DNA of 51,641 nucleotides from Thermoanaerobaculia bacterium (GTDB taxonomy: Bacteria; Acidobacteriota; Thermoanaerobaculia; Gp7-AA8). Each line of letters begins with the position of its first letter. The first letter of the stretch is position 1. The position numbers were made by a program, and so were the translations under genes. Positions 22,954-32,006 of this stretch are shown piece after piece. A model generated the notes under the pieces. That model was given only the letters and a program-made list of their open reading frames with translations. It did no database searches and was not told the origin of the DNA. Location of the stretch: assembly GCA_017883235.1 (NCBI GenBank), contig JADGNY010000035.1:1-51641 (forward strand), given 5' to 3'.

Positions 22954-24594
22954 CTAAAAACGAATGTTCTGTGAGGCGATCCCGATGGCATCGGTGACCT
23001 GATCATGGACGCCGACGACGACGCGATACGAAGCGCCAGGCTTGACCAGCAACTCGTGACTGTCGACGAAATCGCCGTCGGATTCCGTTCCGGTGGCGGC
23101 GCGCGCTTCCCGGGTGTAATGCGTTCCCGTGATTTCATGACCCCGTTCGTCGAAGACGTCAAAGAAGAGATCGACCCGCGCCACGGACACATTGCCGGTC
23201 GGGATGAACTGGAGGTTCTTTGCAGCTACCGTCGCGTGCAGGGGAACGACGACACCACCATCACGGGGCGAGCTCGCGCCCGTCACGAGGCTGACCGGGA
23301 TCGACAACCGTTGCATCGAGGTACCGAGCGGCGATTGCATGGCCCTGATCAACTGCACCGTCACCGGAACGCTCGAATAACCGGTGCGGTACTGCAATTG
23401 GTATCCGGAGCGTTTCAGCTCCACTTTGATGGTGTGGTACTTGCCGTCGTCGCCGTGAACCGGCTTGTAGGCAAGCGAGTAGAAACTGGATGAGGCGCGG
23501 TCGAACTCCTCGAGTGAGTGCTCGACTGAGTTGCCCGGCATGAGACGGCCGCCGGTCTCACGAGCGACCCAGTACATCGAGGCAAACTCGCTCGATCCGC
23601 CCGGCCCGAAGCCCTGGCCGGTATGGGATGACGCGTCGCTGTCCGACGCAAGACCTTCGCTGTTGACGATGTAAAAACTCACATTCGACGCATTCGCCTC
23701 GTGGATGAGGAGATTGCGCAACCGCGTCATCCGAGCCATTCCGGAGGCGACTGCAGCGGCGCCGCTGACCGACGAACGCCCGCTGGCGGCAAGGGGGCTG
23801 ATGCCGCTATCCAGTCCGAGGCTGCCCGTGACGAGAAGGATGATCTTCCGGCCAGGGGCACCTGCGAACGAGCGGATCGCGTCGCGAATGGCCTCAATCG
23901 TCGCTGCCGCATCGGCCTCGGTTTGAAAACGCGCACCAAGCTCAGCCATCGTCGACATCGTGTCGTCCGACAAAGTGTCAGACCTTCCGGTCAGACCGGA
24001 CGGTCCCGGGGCATCGAAAGAGCTCACCGTGGCCAGCCGGGCGACATCCTCTTCGGCTCGCCGCGGGTTGGCGACGATTCTGCGGATCGCGGCAATCGTC
24101 TCGTGAAGTTTCTCCTTATCAGAGGTCAGCGGGAGCATCAGCCGCGCTTTGTCGGTGACGAGAGCGACCGACCAGTCGTAGGTTCCACCGGTGAAACGGT
24201 CGTCGACGAAGCGCTCCAGCGCAGCGAGGGCGCGGTCGCGGTTGTACATCGTGACGTGCCTGTTGTCGACGATCACGAGCACCTTTCTGCGGAAGCGCTC
24301 GTCGGTGGGATCGGCGAGGACGGAATCGGGAGTTGAGGGCGTCGCGGTCGCCGCGGTCACTTTTCGGATTGGACTCGCAGGCGGCTCGACGGCGTAGAAG
24401 TTCGAAATCGGCTGAGCAACACCGTCTTCGAAAATCCTGAAATCGTCGCGCGTCAGTCCGCGTGCGGGCGCGCCATGCGAGGTGACGGTTAGGTCCACGT
24501 TGACGAGTGATACGTCGATTCTTTCGGTGAGCGATTGTGCGAACAAGGAGCTCGTCGCAACAAGAAGGACCGCAAGAACGAGGGTCTTTGGCAT
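22954..24594 (-). CDS. Secreted VWFA-related (TIGR03436-type) protein
   Basis: 546 residues from the ATG at 24594 (MPKTLVLAVLLVATSSLFAQ, signal peptide), with GAGGAGAGAG just upstream as ribosome binding site. Family N-terminus: VSLVNVDLTVTSHGAPARGL, TRDDFRIFEDG. VWA-like region: VLVIVDNRHVTMYNRDRALA, IILLVTGSLGLDSG. C-terminus: YRVVVGVHDQVTDAIGIASQ. The MIDAS serines are again missing. Head gene of the minus-strand VWFA run; the terminator at 24742-24776 separates it from the upstream TonB receptor. Confidence 0.88.
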   Translation of the reverse strand: MPKTLVLAVLLVATSSLFAQSLTERIDVSLVNVDLTVTSHGAPARGLTRDDFRIFEDGVAQPISNFYAVEPPASPIRKVTAATATPSTPDSVLADPTDERFRRKVLVIVDNRHVTMYNRDRALAALERFVDDRFTGGTYDWSVALVTDKARLMLPLTSDKEKLHETIAAIRRIVANPRRAEEDVARLATVSSFDAPGPSGLTGRSDTLSDDTMSTMAELGARFQTEADAAATIEAIRDAIRSFAGAPGRKIILLVTGSLGLDSGISPLAASGRSSVSGAAAVASGMARMTRLRNLLIHEANASNVSFYIVNSEGLASDSDASSHTGQGFGPGGSSEFASMYWVARETGGRLMPGNSVEHSLEEFDRASSSFYSLAYKPVHGDDGKYHTIKVELKRSGYQLQYRTGYSSVPVTVQLIRAMQSPLGTSMQRLSIPVSLVTGASSPRDGGVVVPLHATVAAKNLQFIPTGNVSVARVDLFFDVFDERGHEITGTHYTREARAATGTESDGDFVDSHELLVKPGASYRVVVGVHDQVTDAIGIASQNIRF

Positions 24595-24741
24595 GGGGGC
24601 TCTCTCCTCTTCCGTGTTCGTTGCGCTGCCGTACACGTGCCACGGCGGAAAGGATATTCCCGCTTTTGCTTCAACAGGTTACGCAAGAGCCGGGACCGGC
24701 GGCGGCCTTCGACACTCCTCCGGCGGGGACAAGCTGTCCCG

Positions 24742-24776
24742 AAAACACTACGGGGCGCCTCGCGGCGCCCCGTAGT
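24742..24776 (-). terminator. Rho-independent terminator of the TonB receptor gene
   Basis: ACTACGGGGCGCC and its complement GGCGCCCCGTAGT form a stem of at least 12 bp with a short CGCG loop region. On the minus strand it is followed by GTTTTC, 22 bases after the stop at 24798. Confidence 0.8.
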
Positions 24777-24797
24777 CAACAAACGATGAGTTGCGGA

Positions 24798-27700
24798 TCA
24801 GAAGGTGATGCGAACGCCGAGCTGTGCCAGACGCTGCTCGCCTTGTCCCGGATCGCCGGCGAATGTGCCTAGACTGTTGAATGTGGTGATTGTGCACTTT
24901 CCGAACGTCGCCGGGACAGCGGGATCGGTACCGACCGCGCAGTTGCCGTTGAAGTTCGCGGGGTTCTTCGAGTTGAGGAGATTGAAGATCTCGCCGATCA
25001 CTTCCACGCCGTAGTTGTGGAAGAACTTGAACTCCTTCGCCAGCCGGACGTCGAACTGGGAGAAGGAGGGGCCGCGCAGGCTGTTGACGTGCGTCACGCC
25101 CGGCGCGAGGTCAAAGTTGTAACCGTCTGCGCACTGCCCCACGGTCCCCGTCGGTCCGCAACTGATGTCGGCACCGGCCCACTCGGTGTACGGCGTGCCG
25201 GAGTGATAGCGGAAGATGCCGGAGGCGTTGATGCCGAGCGGCGCGCGGTAGAGGCCACTGAGGGTTACGCGATGCTTTTGATCGGTGTTCAGCGGTCCCA
25301 CACATGCGCCGCAGAGAGGATCGTAGGGGTCGATGCTCTGATCGCGCACGGTGCGCAGGTCGCCCTGATGGCCGGCGTCGGTGATTCGGAACTCGTCCGC
25401 GCCCGCGAGCACGTTACCGGTCGTATGGGACCACGTGTAGAAGCCTTGCAGCTCAAACTGCGTTCCGAGCCGCGCATGGCCGCCGATGTTCACGCCGTTG
25501 TACTTCGCGAAGCCCTGGCCATCCCAGATGCGGAAGCTGCCGAAGGCCGGGAAGCGGCGGCATCCGGTGGCTGGGCAGACGCCGATGTTCGCTGTCGTCG
25601 GATCGAACGGGTTCCCGCGGAATCGGAACGGAATGTCCTTGTAGTTTATGTGCGATCCGTCGATGTTCAGTCCGAGCCACGGATTGACTTGCCACGAGTA
25701 CCCGAGCGATACCTGATCGGAGTAGGGCGTGGCCAGAGTCGGTGAGGCGACTTCGGTCGGAGGGTTGACGGAGGTTCCACCGGCCTGCTGGTTCGGCGGC
25801 AGGGGCTGGCCGGGCTGGAAGACGCTGCCGTTGGCGTTCTTGATGCCGCTCCCGTCATGGAATGCGTAACTTTGTCCGTACGTCGATTGCACGGCGACGG
25901 CGGGGAAGAGGATCGTGGCGTTGGTGTAGGGGAAGTCGAAGTAACGGCCGACACCGCCGCGGACGATATTCTTCGAATCGCCGGTCAGGTCGTAGGTGAA
26001 GCCGAGGCGCGGCCCCCAGTTGTTCGTGTCGTTCTTCAGTTTGCCGCCTTGGCCGCCCTGGAACGCTTTCAGATAGGGATCGTTGTATTTCGTCTGCGTC
26101 GACAGCGTCTGCCAGATCGGGTTTGAGGTCTGGTTCAGATCGAATCCTTTCCAGAGGTCGTAGCGAAGCCCCACATTGAGCGTCAGCTTCCTATTGAAGG
26201 AGATGTCGTCCTGCCCGTAATAGTTGAATTGCTTGATGGGCGTGTTGTACCCGGCGAATCCGCTGAAGATTGCGATATCGACGACAGGCGAGCCCTTCAC
26301 GTTGTCGCGCAACGTGTACTGGCCCGAGGTTCCCGTGGAGAAGTCGCCGCCGAGAAGAGGCTCGTCGATGTAGTTCGCGCCGACTTTAAAGTCATGGCGC
26401 ATCTGTCCCAGCGTCGACGACCAGGCAAAGTCGTCTTTGTACTGCCGCTTGATCTGCGTGGTCGTCTGGGGCGTATTGATGCTCTGCCCCACGCTGACAC
26501 CGCTGGGATAAATGAGGGCGGGGTCATTCGAGGTAGGCAGGATGGCGTTCTTGAAGTGGGTATCCTGGAAGATGAAGTCGTTGACCTTGTTCGAACCGAT
26601 CTGCCAGGTGTGGCCGAGCAGAATGGAGTGATAGTCGTTCGTCAAGGTTCCGAGGGCGGTCGGAAGAATGATCGGACTGGCGCCGTAGATGTCGGAGTTG
26701 CGCTGGTAGCCGTAGCGCACCTGCAGGAACTGCGTGGCGTTCGGGTCGGCGCTCATCTTCGCGGTCACCAGGTTGTCTTTGAATGGTGTGGGAACGGCCT
26801 GACCCTGAAACTCCGGATAGATCGGCGGCAGCGGCTTGCCGGTGCTGTCATTGCCGGGAATCGTGTTAATGACGTAATTCGTGCGCCGCTCGAGCCTCTC
26901 GGCGGTGGCGAAGAAGTGGATCCTGTCGCGGATGATCGGGCCGCCGACCGAGGCGCCATACTGATCCCGTCGATACGGCGACTTGCCGGCACCGGACAGT
27001 TTCTCGGTCTGGGTCTCCTCATTGAGGCTCTTGTCGCGATAAAACTCGTAGGCGCTTCCCTCGAGACTGTTCGTCCCGGACTTTGTCACGACCGTCAGAA
27101 CGCCCCCGGTGGTGCGGCCGTATTCGGCCTTGTACTGCTGCGTCTGGATGTTGAACTCCTGAACGGCTTCGATGTTGTAGTTCTGCAGCGCGCCGCCGAT
27201 GGTGTCGTCGGTGTTGTCACCTCCATCGACGAGGAAGTTGACGTTGCGTCCGCTGCCGCCGGCGAGGGCGATGGTGAGCTGGCCGGGCTTGGTCGGATCG
27301 CTGTTGACCGAGAGCGTCGTTCCCGGTGCGAGCGAGCCGAGGTTCGCGAACTGGCGGCCGTTCAGCGGAAGGTTTGCAATCTCGCGCTGGCTGATGACGG
27401 TGCCGACGGCCGGCGTCGTCTCGATCAGCGGCGACGCCGCGGTGACGGTGATCTGCTCCTTCACGCTGGCCTGCCTGAGCGTGATGTTGAGCGACCGGTC
27501 AGACGAGACGTTGACCTCGACGGTTCGCGTCGTGACCGAGCCGAAGCCGGCCAGATCGGCTGTAACGTCGTATGTGCCGGCCGGCAGCGACGCGAAACGG
27601 TAGCTGCCGTCCGTCTCCGAGATGACGGTGCGATTGAATCCGGTGGCGTTGTTCGTCGCGGTGATCGTGACGCCCGGAAGTGCGCCACCACTCGCGTCGC

Positions 27701-27800
27701 TGACATGGCCGGAGAGCGATCCGGCGTTGGTCTGCGCAAAGGTGAGCTGCGGCAGAAGAAGAACGAGGAGACCGACGAGGAGCAGGGAACGAGAACGCAC
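24798..27800 (-). CDS. Oar-like TonB-dependent outer-membrane receptor
   Basis: 1000 residues. Signal peptide (LLVGLLVLLLPQLTFAQ), a carboxypeptidase-regulatory-like beta-sandwich at about 28-110 (GSLSGHVSDASGGALPGVTI), then a plug-like region (NLPLNGRQFANLGSLAPGTT, NVNFLVDGGDN, EYGRTTGGVLTVVTKSGTN at about 225-245). A long beta-barrel region ends in LGVRITF, with a terminal aromatic residue as in outer-membrane proteins. The substrate is unknown; large families of these occur in Acidobacteriota. Start GTG 27800 with AGGAGGT seven bases upstream. Flanked by a VWFA gene and a phosphatase/TPR gene in the same direction. Confidence 0.9.
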   Translation of the reverse strand: MRSRSLLLVGLLVLLLPQLTFAQTNAGSLSGHVSDASGGALPGVTITATNNATGFNRTVISETDGSYRFASLPAGTYDVTADLAGFGSVTTRTVEVNVSSDRSLNITLRQASVKEQITVTAASPLIETTPAVGTVISQREIANLPLNGRQFANLGSLAPGTTLSVNSDPTKPGQLTIALAGGSGRNVNFLVDGGDNTDDTIGGALQNYNIEAVQEFNIQTQQYKAEYGRTTGGVLTVVTKSGTNSLEGSAYEFYRDKSLNEETQTEKLSGAGKSPYRRDQYGASVGGPIIRDRIHFFATAERLERRTNYVINTIPGNDSTGKPLPPIYPEFQGQAVPTPFKDNLVTAKMSADPNATQFLQVRYGYQRNSDIYGASPIILPTALGTLTNDYHSILLGHTWQIGSNKVNDFIFQDTHFKNAILPTSNDPALIYPSGVSVGQSINTPQTTTQIKRQYKDDFAWSSTLGQMRHDFKVGANYIDEPLLGGDFSTGTSGQYTLRDNVKGSPVVDIAIFSGFAGYNTPIKQFNYYGQDDISFNRKLTLNVGLRYDLWKGFDLNQTSNPIWQTLSTQTKYNDPYLKAFQGGQGGKLKNDTNNWGPRLGFTYDLTGDSKNIVRGGVGRYFDFPYTNATILFPAVAVQSTYGQSYAFHDGSGIKNANGSVFQPGQPLPPNQQAGGTSVNPPTEVASPTLATPYSDQVSLGYSWQVNPWLGLNIDGSHINYKDIPFRFRGNPFDPTTANIGVCPATGCRRFPAFGSFRIWDGQGFAKYNGVNIGGHARLGTQFELQGFYTWSHTTGNVLAGADEFRITDAGHQGDLRTVRDQSIDPYDPLCGACVGPLNTDQKHRVTLSGLYRAPLGINASGIFRYHSGTPYTEWAGADISCGPTGTVGQCADGYNFDLAPGVTHVNSLRGPSFSQFDVRLAKEFKFFHNYGVEVIGEIFNLLNSKNPANFNGNCAVGTDPAVPATFGKCTITTFNSLGTFAGDPGQGEQRLAQLGVRITF

Positions 27801-27853
27801 TGTGTACCTCCTGTTAGGACCGTTTGTGATTTCCGTGAATATAACGCAAAGGA

Positions 27854-29893
27854 TTACCGACGTAACTGCGGGGACAATCTTCCGAGGAGCGTCCGCGCCG
27901 CCTCACGCTGCGGCGCGTACTCGCGAGATGGAGGAAGGCGAGCCAGAAGGCGATGCAGTTCCGCCGCCGCGGCCCCGGAATCGCCTGCGACCTGCAAGGC
28001 GATGGCGCGGTTGAGCTGCGCCTCGTAGTAGTCCGGCCCGATCTGCAGCGCGGCGTCGAAATATGGGATCGCTTCCCGCGCCCGCCCGCCCGCGACGAGG
28101 AGTGCTCCCAGTCCGTTCAAGGGATCGGCGTAGCGCGGCGCGAGCTCGATCGCTTTCCGGTATGCCTCCGACGCTTCAGTATCCCGGTTCATGGCGCGGA
28201 GGGCGTTGCCGAGGTTGTTGTACGCGCGCGCGTTGCGTGAATCGCCGGCGATGGTGGCCCTGAATTCCCGTTCCGCCGCGGTCATGTCTCCCGCTTCCGC
28301 CAGCGCCGCTCCTCGGATGTTGTGGATCTCCGGACGGCCCGGATCCCGTTTCGCCGCCTCGGCGAGTGCGGCCGCACCCTCTTTTCCATTGCCGCTCTCT
28401 TCGAGCGCGGCGGCGAGGTTGTACCAGGCGTCGGCGTCGTTCGGTGCCAGCGCGACGGCCTGACGATAGAGAGCGATGGCGCGAGGGACGTCCCCACTCT
28501 GACGTAGCGCGCGTGCGAGGGTCTCGCGGAAGACGTGATTCGACGGATCGTCGCGCACGATCTGCTCGAGCGGTGCGACTGCGTCGCGCGGGCGGCCGGC
28601 GTTGATCGTGGCCGTCGCTTCTTCAAAGGTCCGAAAGAGAGACGACACTGTTTTGGGATCCCGCTTCGTCCCGCCGGTTGATCCAGCCGGCGCGACGTAT
28701 CCGAGGCTGGCCAGCTTCGCGCGCGTCTCCGCATCGACCGTCGCTGGTGATGAGACGACCGCCGTGGCGCGAAGCTGATCGAGCCGGCTGCTCAGATCGC
28801 GGTATGCGCGCCGCTCGTTCACCAACACGTTTACGGTCTCTCCCGGATCATGTTGCAGGTCGTAGAGCTCAGGGGAAGGCCCGGAGATTACTTTCGTAGC
28901 CGACAGCCGCACCGACGCCAATTCGCTCCACCCGAACGTGGCCGGATATTGCGTCTCGGCGTAGACGGGCGCCGCCGTGGGCTCGTGTCCGGCGCGAAGA
29001 TCAGAAGAGAGGTCGCGCCCGTCCGCCGGCTTCGGGAACGGAACGCCGGCCAGGGCGGCAACCGTCGGCGCGAGATCAACGGTGCTGACAGGTGTACGGA
29101 TCACGCGAGGATCGAGCGAGGGAACGGACACGATCATGGGAACATGCAGGGTTGGCTCGTACAACAGCAGACCGTGAGTCAGTTCGCCATGCTCGCCGAG
29201 CGCTTCACCGTGATCCCCGACGACCACGACGATCGTGTTGCCGCGATCGACCGCGGCAAGGAGTCGCGCAACCTGGGCATCGACGTAGGCAACTTCGCCA
29301 TCGTACGTTTGCGGGTAGGGCGGCGGCGGCGCGTAGGGCGCGTGAGCGTCGTACAGATGGACCCAGGCGAAGAAGGGCCGGGCGTGGCTCTGGCGCAGCC
29401 AGGCCAGGGCGCGGTCGACGACTTCGCCGCCCCGGCGCTCCGCTTCGAATGTACCGCTGCTTTCGCCGGCGTCGCGGACGATCTCGTCGTCATATCGGTC
29501 GAATCCGCGGTCGAGGCCGAAACGATGGTCGAGGATGAACGAGCCGACGAAGGCGCCGGTGCGGTAGCCGGCGCGACGGAACGTGGTCGCCAGTGTGTCG
29601 CAGTTCGCCGGGAAGGAACCGCTGCCGTTGTTGCGCAGACCGTGATGCAGCGGCAGCAAGCCCGAAAGCAGCGATGCGTGAGCCGGAAGTGTCAGGGGAA
29701 CAGGAGAGTCTGCCGATTCGAACTGGACTCCCTCCTTCGCAAGGCGGGCCAGTGTCGGAGCACCAGGGCCGATACGATCAGCGCGGAAGGTGTCGATCGA
29801 GATGAAGAGGACGCTGAGCGGTGGCGAAGGTGCCTTCGGACAGGCGATGACAAAGAGGGCACAGAGAAGAAGCGCGATGCGGCGACGGAGCAC
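27854..29893 (-). CDS. Sulfatase-like lipoprotein with TPR tail
   Basis: About 679 residues. From the GTG at 29893 the N-terminus (RRRIALLLCALFVIAC) is a lipoprotein signal with Cys18. Next is an alkaline-phosphatase/sulfatase fold: metal site VLFISIDTFRADRIG, VVVVGDHGEALGEHGELTHG, LYDLQHDPGETVN. At the place of the formylglycine motif C/S-x-P-x-R it has LTLPAH, so the modified Cys/Ser and Arg are absent and Thr may be the nucleophile. From about residue 425 there are five or six TPR units (DAWYNLAAALEESGNGKEGA, ARAYNNLGNALRAMNRDTEA, GDSGAAAAELHRLLARL). A GTG at 29908 is an alternative start. The substrate is unknown. Confidence 0.82.
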   Translation of the reverse strand: MLRRRIALLLCALFVIACPKAPSPPLSVLFISIDTFRADRIGPGAPTLARLAKEGVQFESADSPVPLTLPAHASLLSGLLPLHHGLRNNGSGSFPANCDTLATTFRRAGYRTGAFVGSFILDHRFGLDRGFDRYDDEIVRDAGESSGTFEAERRGGEVVDRALAWLRQSHARPFFAWVHLYDAHAPYAPPPPYPQTYDGEVAYVDAQVARLLAAVDRGNTIVVVVGDHGEALGEHGELTHGLLLYEPTLHVPMIVSVPSLDPRVIRTPVSTVDLAPTVAALAGVPFPKPADGRDLSSDLRAGHEPTAAPVYAETQYPATFGWSELASVRLSATKVISGPSPELYDLQHDPGETVNVLVNERRAYRDLSSRLDQLRATAVVSSPATVDAETRAKLASLGYVAPAGSTGGTKRDPKTVSSLFRTFEEATATINAGRPRDAVAPLEQIVRDDPSNHVFRETLARALRQSGDVPRAIALYRQAVALAPNDADAWYNLAAALEESGNGKEGAAALAEAAKRDPGRPEIHNIRGAALAEAGDMTAAEREFRATIAGDSRNARAYNNLGNALRAMNRDTEASEAYRKAIELAPRYADPLNGLGALLVAGGRAREAIPYFDAALQIGPDYYEAQLNRAIALQVAGDSGAAAAELHRLLARLPPSREYAPQREAARTLLGRLSPQLRR

Positions 29894-29969
29894 AGGGCCA
29901 TTCTGCACGATCGATCTGGAGATGGGTGCAGCAGTGATGCGACACGGAAAATCATTATTGAAGGCGCTC
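29888..29969. promoter_or_regulatory. Duplicated divergent control region, copy 1
   Basis: Shares GAGCAC, TTCTGCACG-TCGAT, ACGGAAAATC and ATTATTGAAGGCGCT, in order and at similar spacing, with 31679-31767. Copy 1 lies between the minus-strand sulfatase-like gene and the plus-strand VWFA gene. A promoter role is inferred from position; I could not fix -35 and -10 boxes. Confidence 0.5.
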
Positions 29970-30001
29970 TTAGCATCACAAAATGCATTACGATCGTCTA
30001 G

Positions 30002-31513
30002 ATGCTTGGAGGTCGCCTGAAGGTCGTTACACTCGTCTTCTTCGTCCTCGCTGTCTCCGCGCACGCTCAGGATCTCGTCGAGAAGATCGACGTCACTCGG
30101 GTCAACGTCGACGTCACGGTGACCTCGAGGAGCCACCCGGTCCGCGGACTGAGTCGCGACGACTTCGAAGTTCTCGAAGACGGGAAACTGCAGACGATCA
30201 CGAACTTCTACGCCGTTGAAAATGCCGCGACGGTAGAGGATAGTGAAGGCGTTGTGACCCCCGCGAGGCCGGTCGCTCCTGTTGTCGACAGCCGTTTCCG
30301 CCGGAAAGTGTTCGTCGTCGTCGACTACGTCCACACCACAAAGATCAATCGCAATCGGGCGCTCGAACAACTCGAGCAATTCATCGACGACCATTTCACT
30401 GCTGGCGAGTACGACTGGTCGATTGCCACCGCGGGCATGGACCTGCGCATCATTCTCCCGCTCACCTCGGACAAGGCACTCATCCACAGCGCCATCGAGG
30501 CCATGCGCCACGACGCGAGGTGGCAGGCCTCCGCCGAGGAGCAACCCGTGAGCCTCAATGTCCGACTCCCCTTCGACGATCCTGCGGTCGCCAAAGGAGA
30601 TCCCACATACATGATCCTGTCATTTCATGCCGTTCGCGACGCGGTGCGCGCCTTCGCAGGAACCGAAGGAAAGAAGGTCGTGCTTCTGCTGTCAGGCGGC
30701 CTCTCAGGCGGCTACAAAGGGTTGATCCATCAGGCTGACGTTGGCGCGATCCTCGGCTCGGACGCGCCACGGAAGTTGATGACGTTCCGGGATGAGCTCA
30801 TTCATGAAGCCAATGCGTCCAATCTCAACCTGTACGTCATCAACCCGGAAGGTTTGGACACCATCGAGATCAAAGGCGAGCTGTATTGGATGGGACACGA
30901 AACCGGAGGTAGTTTCTTCGCCGGTAACAATCCGGCGGTCTCGCTTCGGAGGTTCGATGAGCTCTCTTCCAACTTCTACTCGCTGGCGTATCGACCCAGC
31001 CATCCCGAAGACTACAGGTATCACCGACTCACGGTGCGTCTGAAGAACCCGGGATCGTACGAGCTCCAGTACCGCGATGGCTATGGCGCTCTGCCGATCC
31101 AGGCGCAACTGGCGCGAACCCTGGCGACGCCGCATGCGGCGACGATGCAGGCCTCGTCGATTCCGCTTACGTTCAAAACGGGAGTGGCGCGAGAGGGGAA
31201 GGACGCCGCGATGCTCCTGCCGGTGGCGATTACCGTCCCGCTTCGTTACCTGCAATTCGTGCCCGCGCGCACTGGCAGCGAAGCGCGCGTCTTCCTTTTC
31301 ATCTCCGTGTTCGACGAGGATGGAAAGACCCTGGGAGTGCAGAGTTTCGCAACCAGAGCGCATGCCCGCCACGATGAACCGACCAACCACGGAGAGCTGA
31401 CTCATACGGCTCTCATTCGATTGAACCCGGGAACCGTTCACACGATCGTCGTGGCGATTCACGACGAGATCACGGACGCTGTCGGTGTGTTGAAGCAACG
31501 CGTCGAGTTCTAG
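30002..31513 (+). CDS. Secreted VWFA-related (TIGR03436-type) protein
   Basis: 503 residues. Signal peptide VVTLVFFVLAVSAHAQ, then VTRVNVDVTVTSRSHPVRGL, SRDDFEVLEDGKLQTITNFY. The VWA-like part has VVVDYVHTTKINRNRALEQL and KVVLLLSGGLSGG. C-terminus VAIHDEITDAVGVLKQRVEF. It is the sister of the gene at 21233-22732, on the opposite strand. The ATG at 30002 directly follows TCTAG and has no ribosome binding site; GGAGG lies inside the first codons, so the true start is uncertain by a few residues. Confidence 0.87.
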   Translation: MLGGRLKVVTLVFFVLAVSAHAQDLVEKIDVTRVNVDVTVTSRSHPVRGLSRDDFEVLEDGKLQTITNFYAVENAATVEDSEGVVTPARPVAPVVDSRFRRKVFVVVDYVHTTKINRNRALEQLEQFIDDHFTAGEYDWSIATAGMDLRIILPLTSDKALIHSAIEAMRHDARWQASAEEQPVSLNVRLPFDDPAVAKGDPTYMILSFHAVRDAVRAFAGTEGKKVVLLLSGGLSGGYKGLIHQADVGAILGSDAPRKLMTFRDELIHEANASNLNLYVINPEGLDTIEIKGELYWMGHETGGSFFAGNNPAVSLRRFDELSSNFYSLAYRPSHPEDYRYHRLTVRLKNPGSYELQYRDGYGALPIQAQLARTLATPHAATMQASSIPLTFKTGVAREGKDAAMLLPVAITVPLRYLQFVPARTGSEARVFLFISVFDEDGKTLGVQSFATRAHARHDEPTNHGELTHTALIRLNPGTVHTIVVAIHDEITDAVGVLKQRVEF

Positions 31514-31678
31514 GGCTATCGATCTGGGTTTGAGTGCCAGTCGGCCAGCTATCCGTTCTAGCGTCGGGCGACCGTTCGTCTTGGGCCTGAGGCTCGTGAA
31601 GGGGCAGCCGGGCTATCTGGTTCCGTGATTTAGAAATGCGCTTGGGTTGAAATAATTATCAGGACGTCCGCACCGATC
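31514..31678. other. Intergenic stretch after the VWFA gene
   Basis: No open frame with a recognisable product, and no clear terminator after the VWFA stop. The following 31679-31767 is the second copy of the control region; from 31768 to 32006 there is a long leader before the TonB receptor, ending in TTAGGAGAAAG as ribosome binding site. Confidence 0.5.
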
Positions 31679-31767
31679 GAGCACCGCCCACTTCTGCACG
31701 GTCGATATTGGAAATCTGGGAAGTCATCAATGATACGAACGGAAAATCCGAATTATTGAAGGCGCTA
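31679..31767. promoter_or_regulatory. Duplicated divergent control region, copy 2
   Basis: About 89 bp similar to 29888-29969, with the order GAGCAC, CTTCTGCACGGTCGAT, ACGGAAAATCCG and AATTATTGAAGGCGCT kept. It precedes the second TonB receptor by about 240 bases. Shared control of the VWFA gene at 30002 and this receptor is a reasonable inference. Confidence 0.5.
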
Positions 31768-32006
31768 CCTCCCACCGGACGAGCCCGGCTTGCGCTAACT
31801 CTCTAAAAATACTACGCTCGCGGCGCCTCGGGCTTCGGCGAGCTTAGCGGCAGCGTGCATGCACGTTTCCCCAATCGCACCAGTCCGCAAAAGGTAGCGC
31901 TCGGTCAGCATTCAAGCAATCACAGGGGGTACGCCACCCCTCGAAGTGAATCAGGGTTCGAACGCAGTCAAACCGCAGTCCAAGAAGGGTTAGGAGAAAG
32001 AACGAA

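Noticed and set aside
26229-28028. 599-codon open frame opposite the TonB receptor
   Set aside because: Shadow of the real gene on the minus strand, with low-complexity Arg/Asp-rich translation.
27854-30544. 896-residue sulfatase-like protein
   Set aside because: The first 215 or so residues overlap the plus-strand VWFA gene and lack any family features; the lipoprotein signal marks the true N-terminus near 29893.
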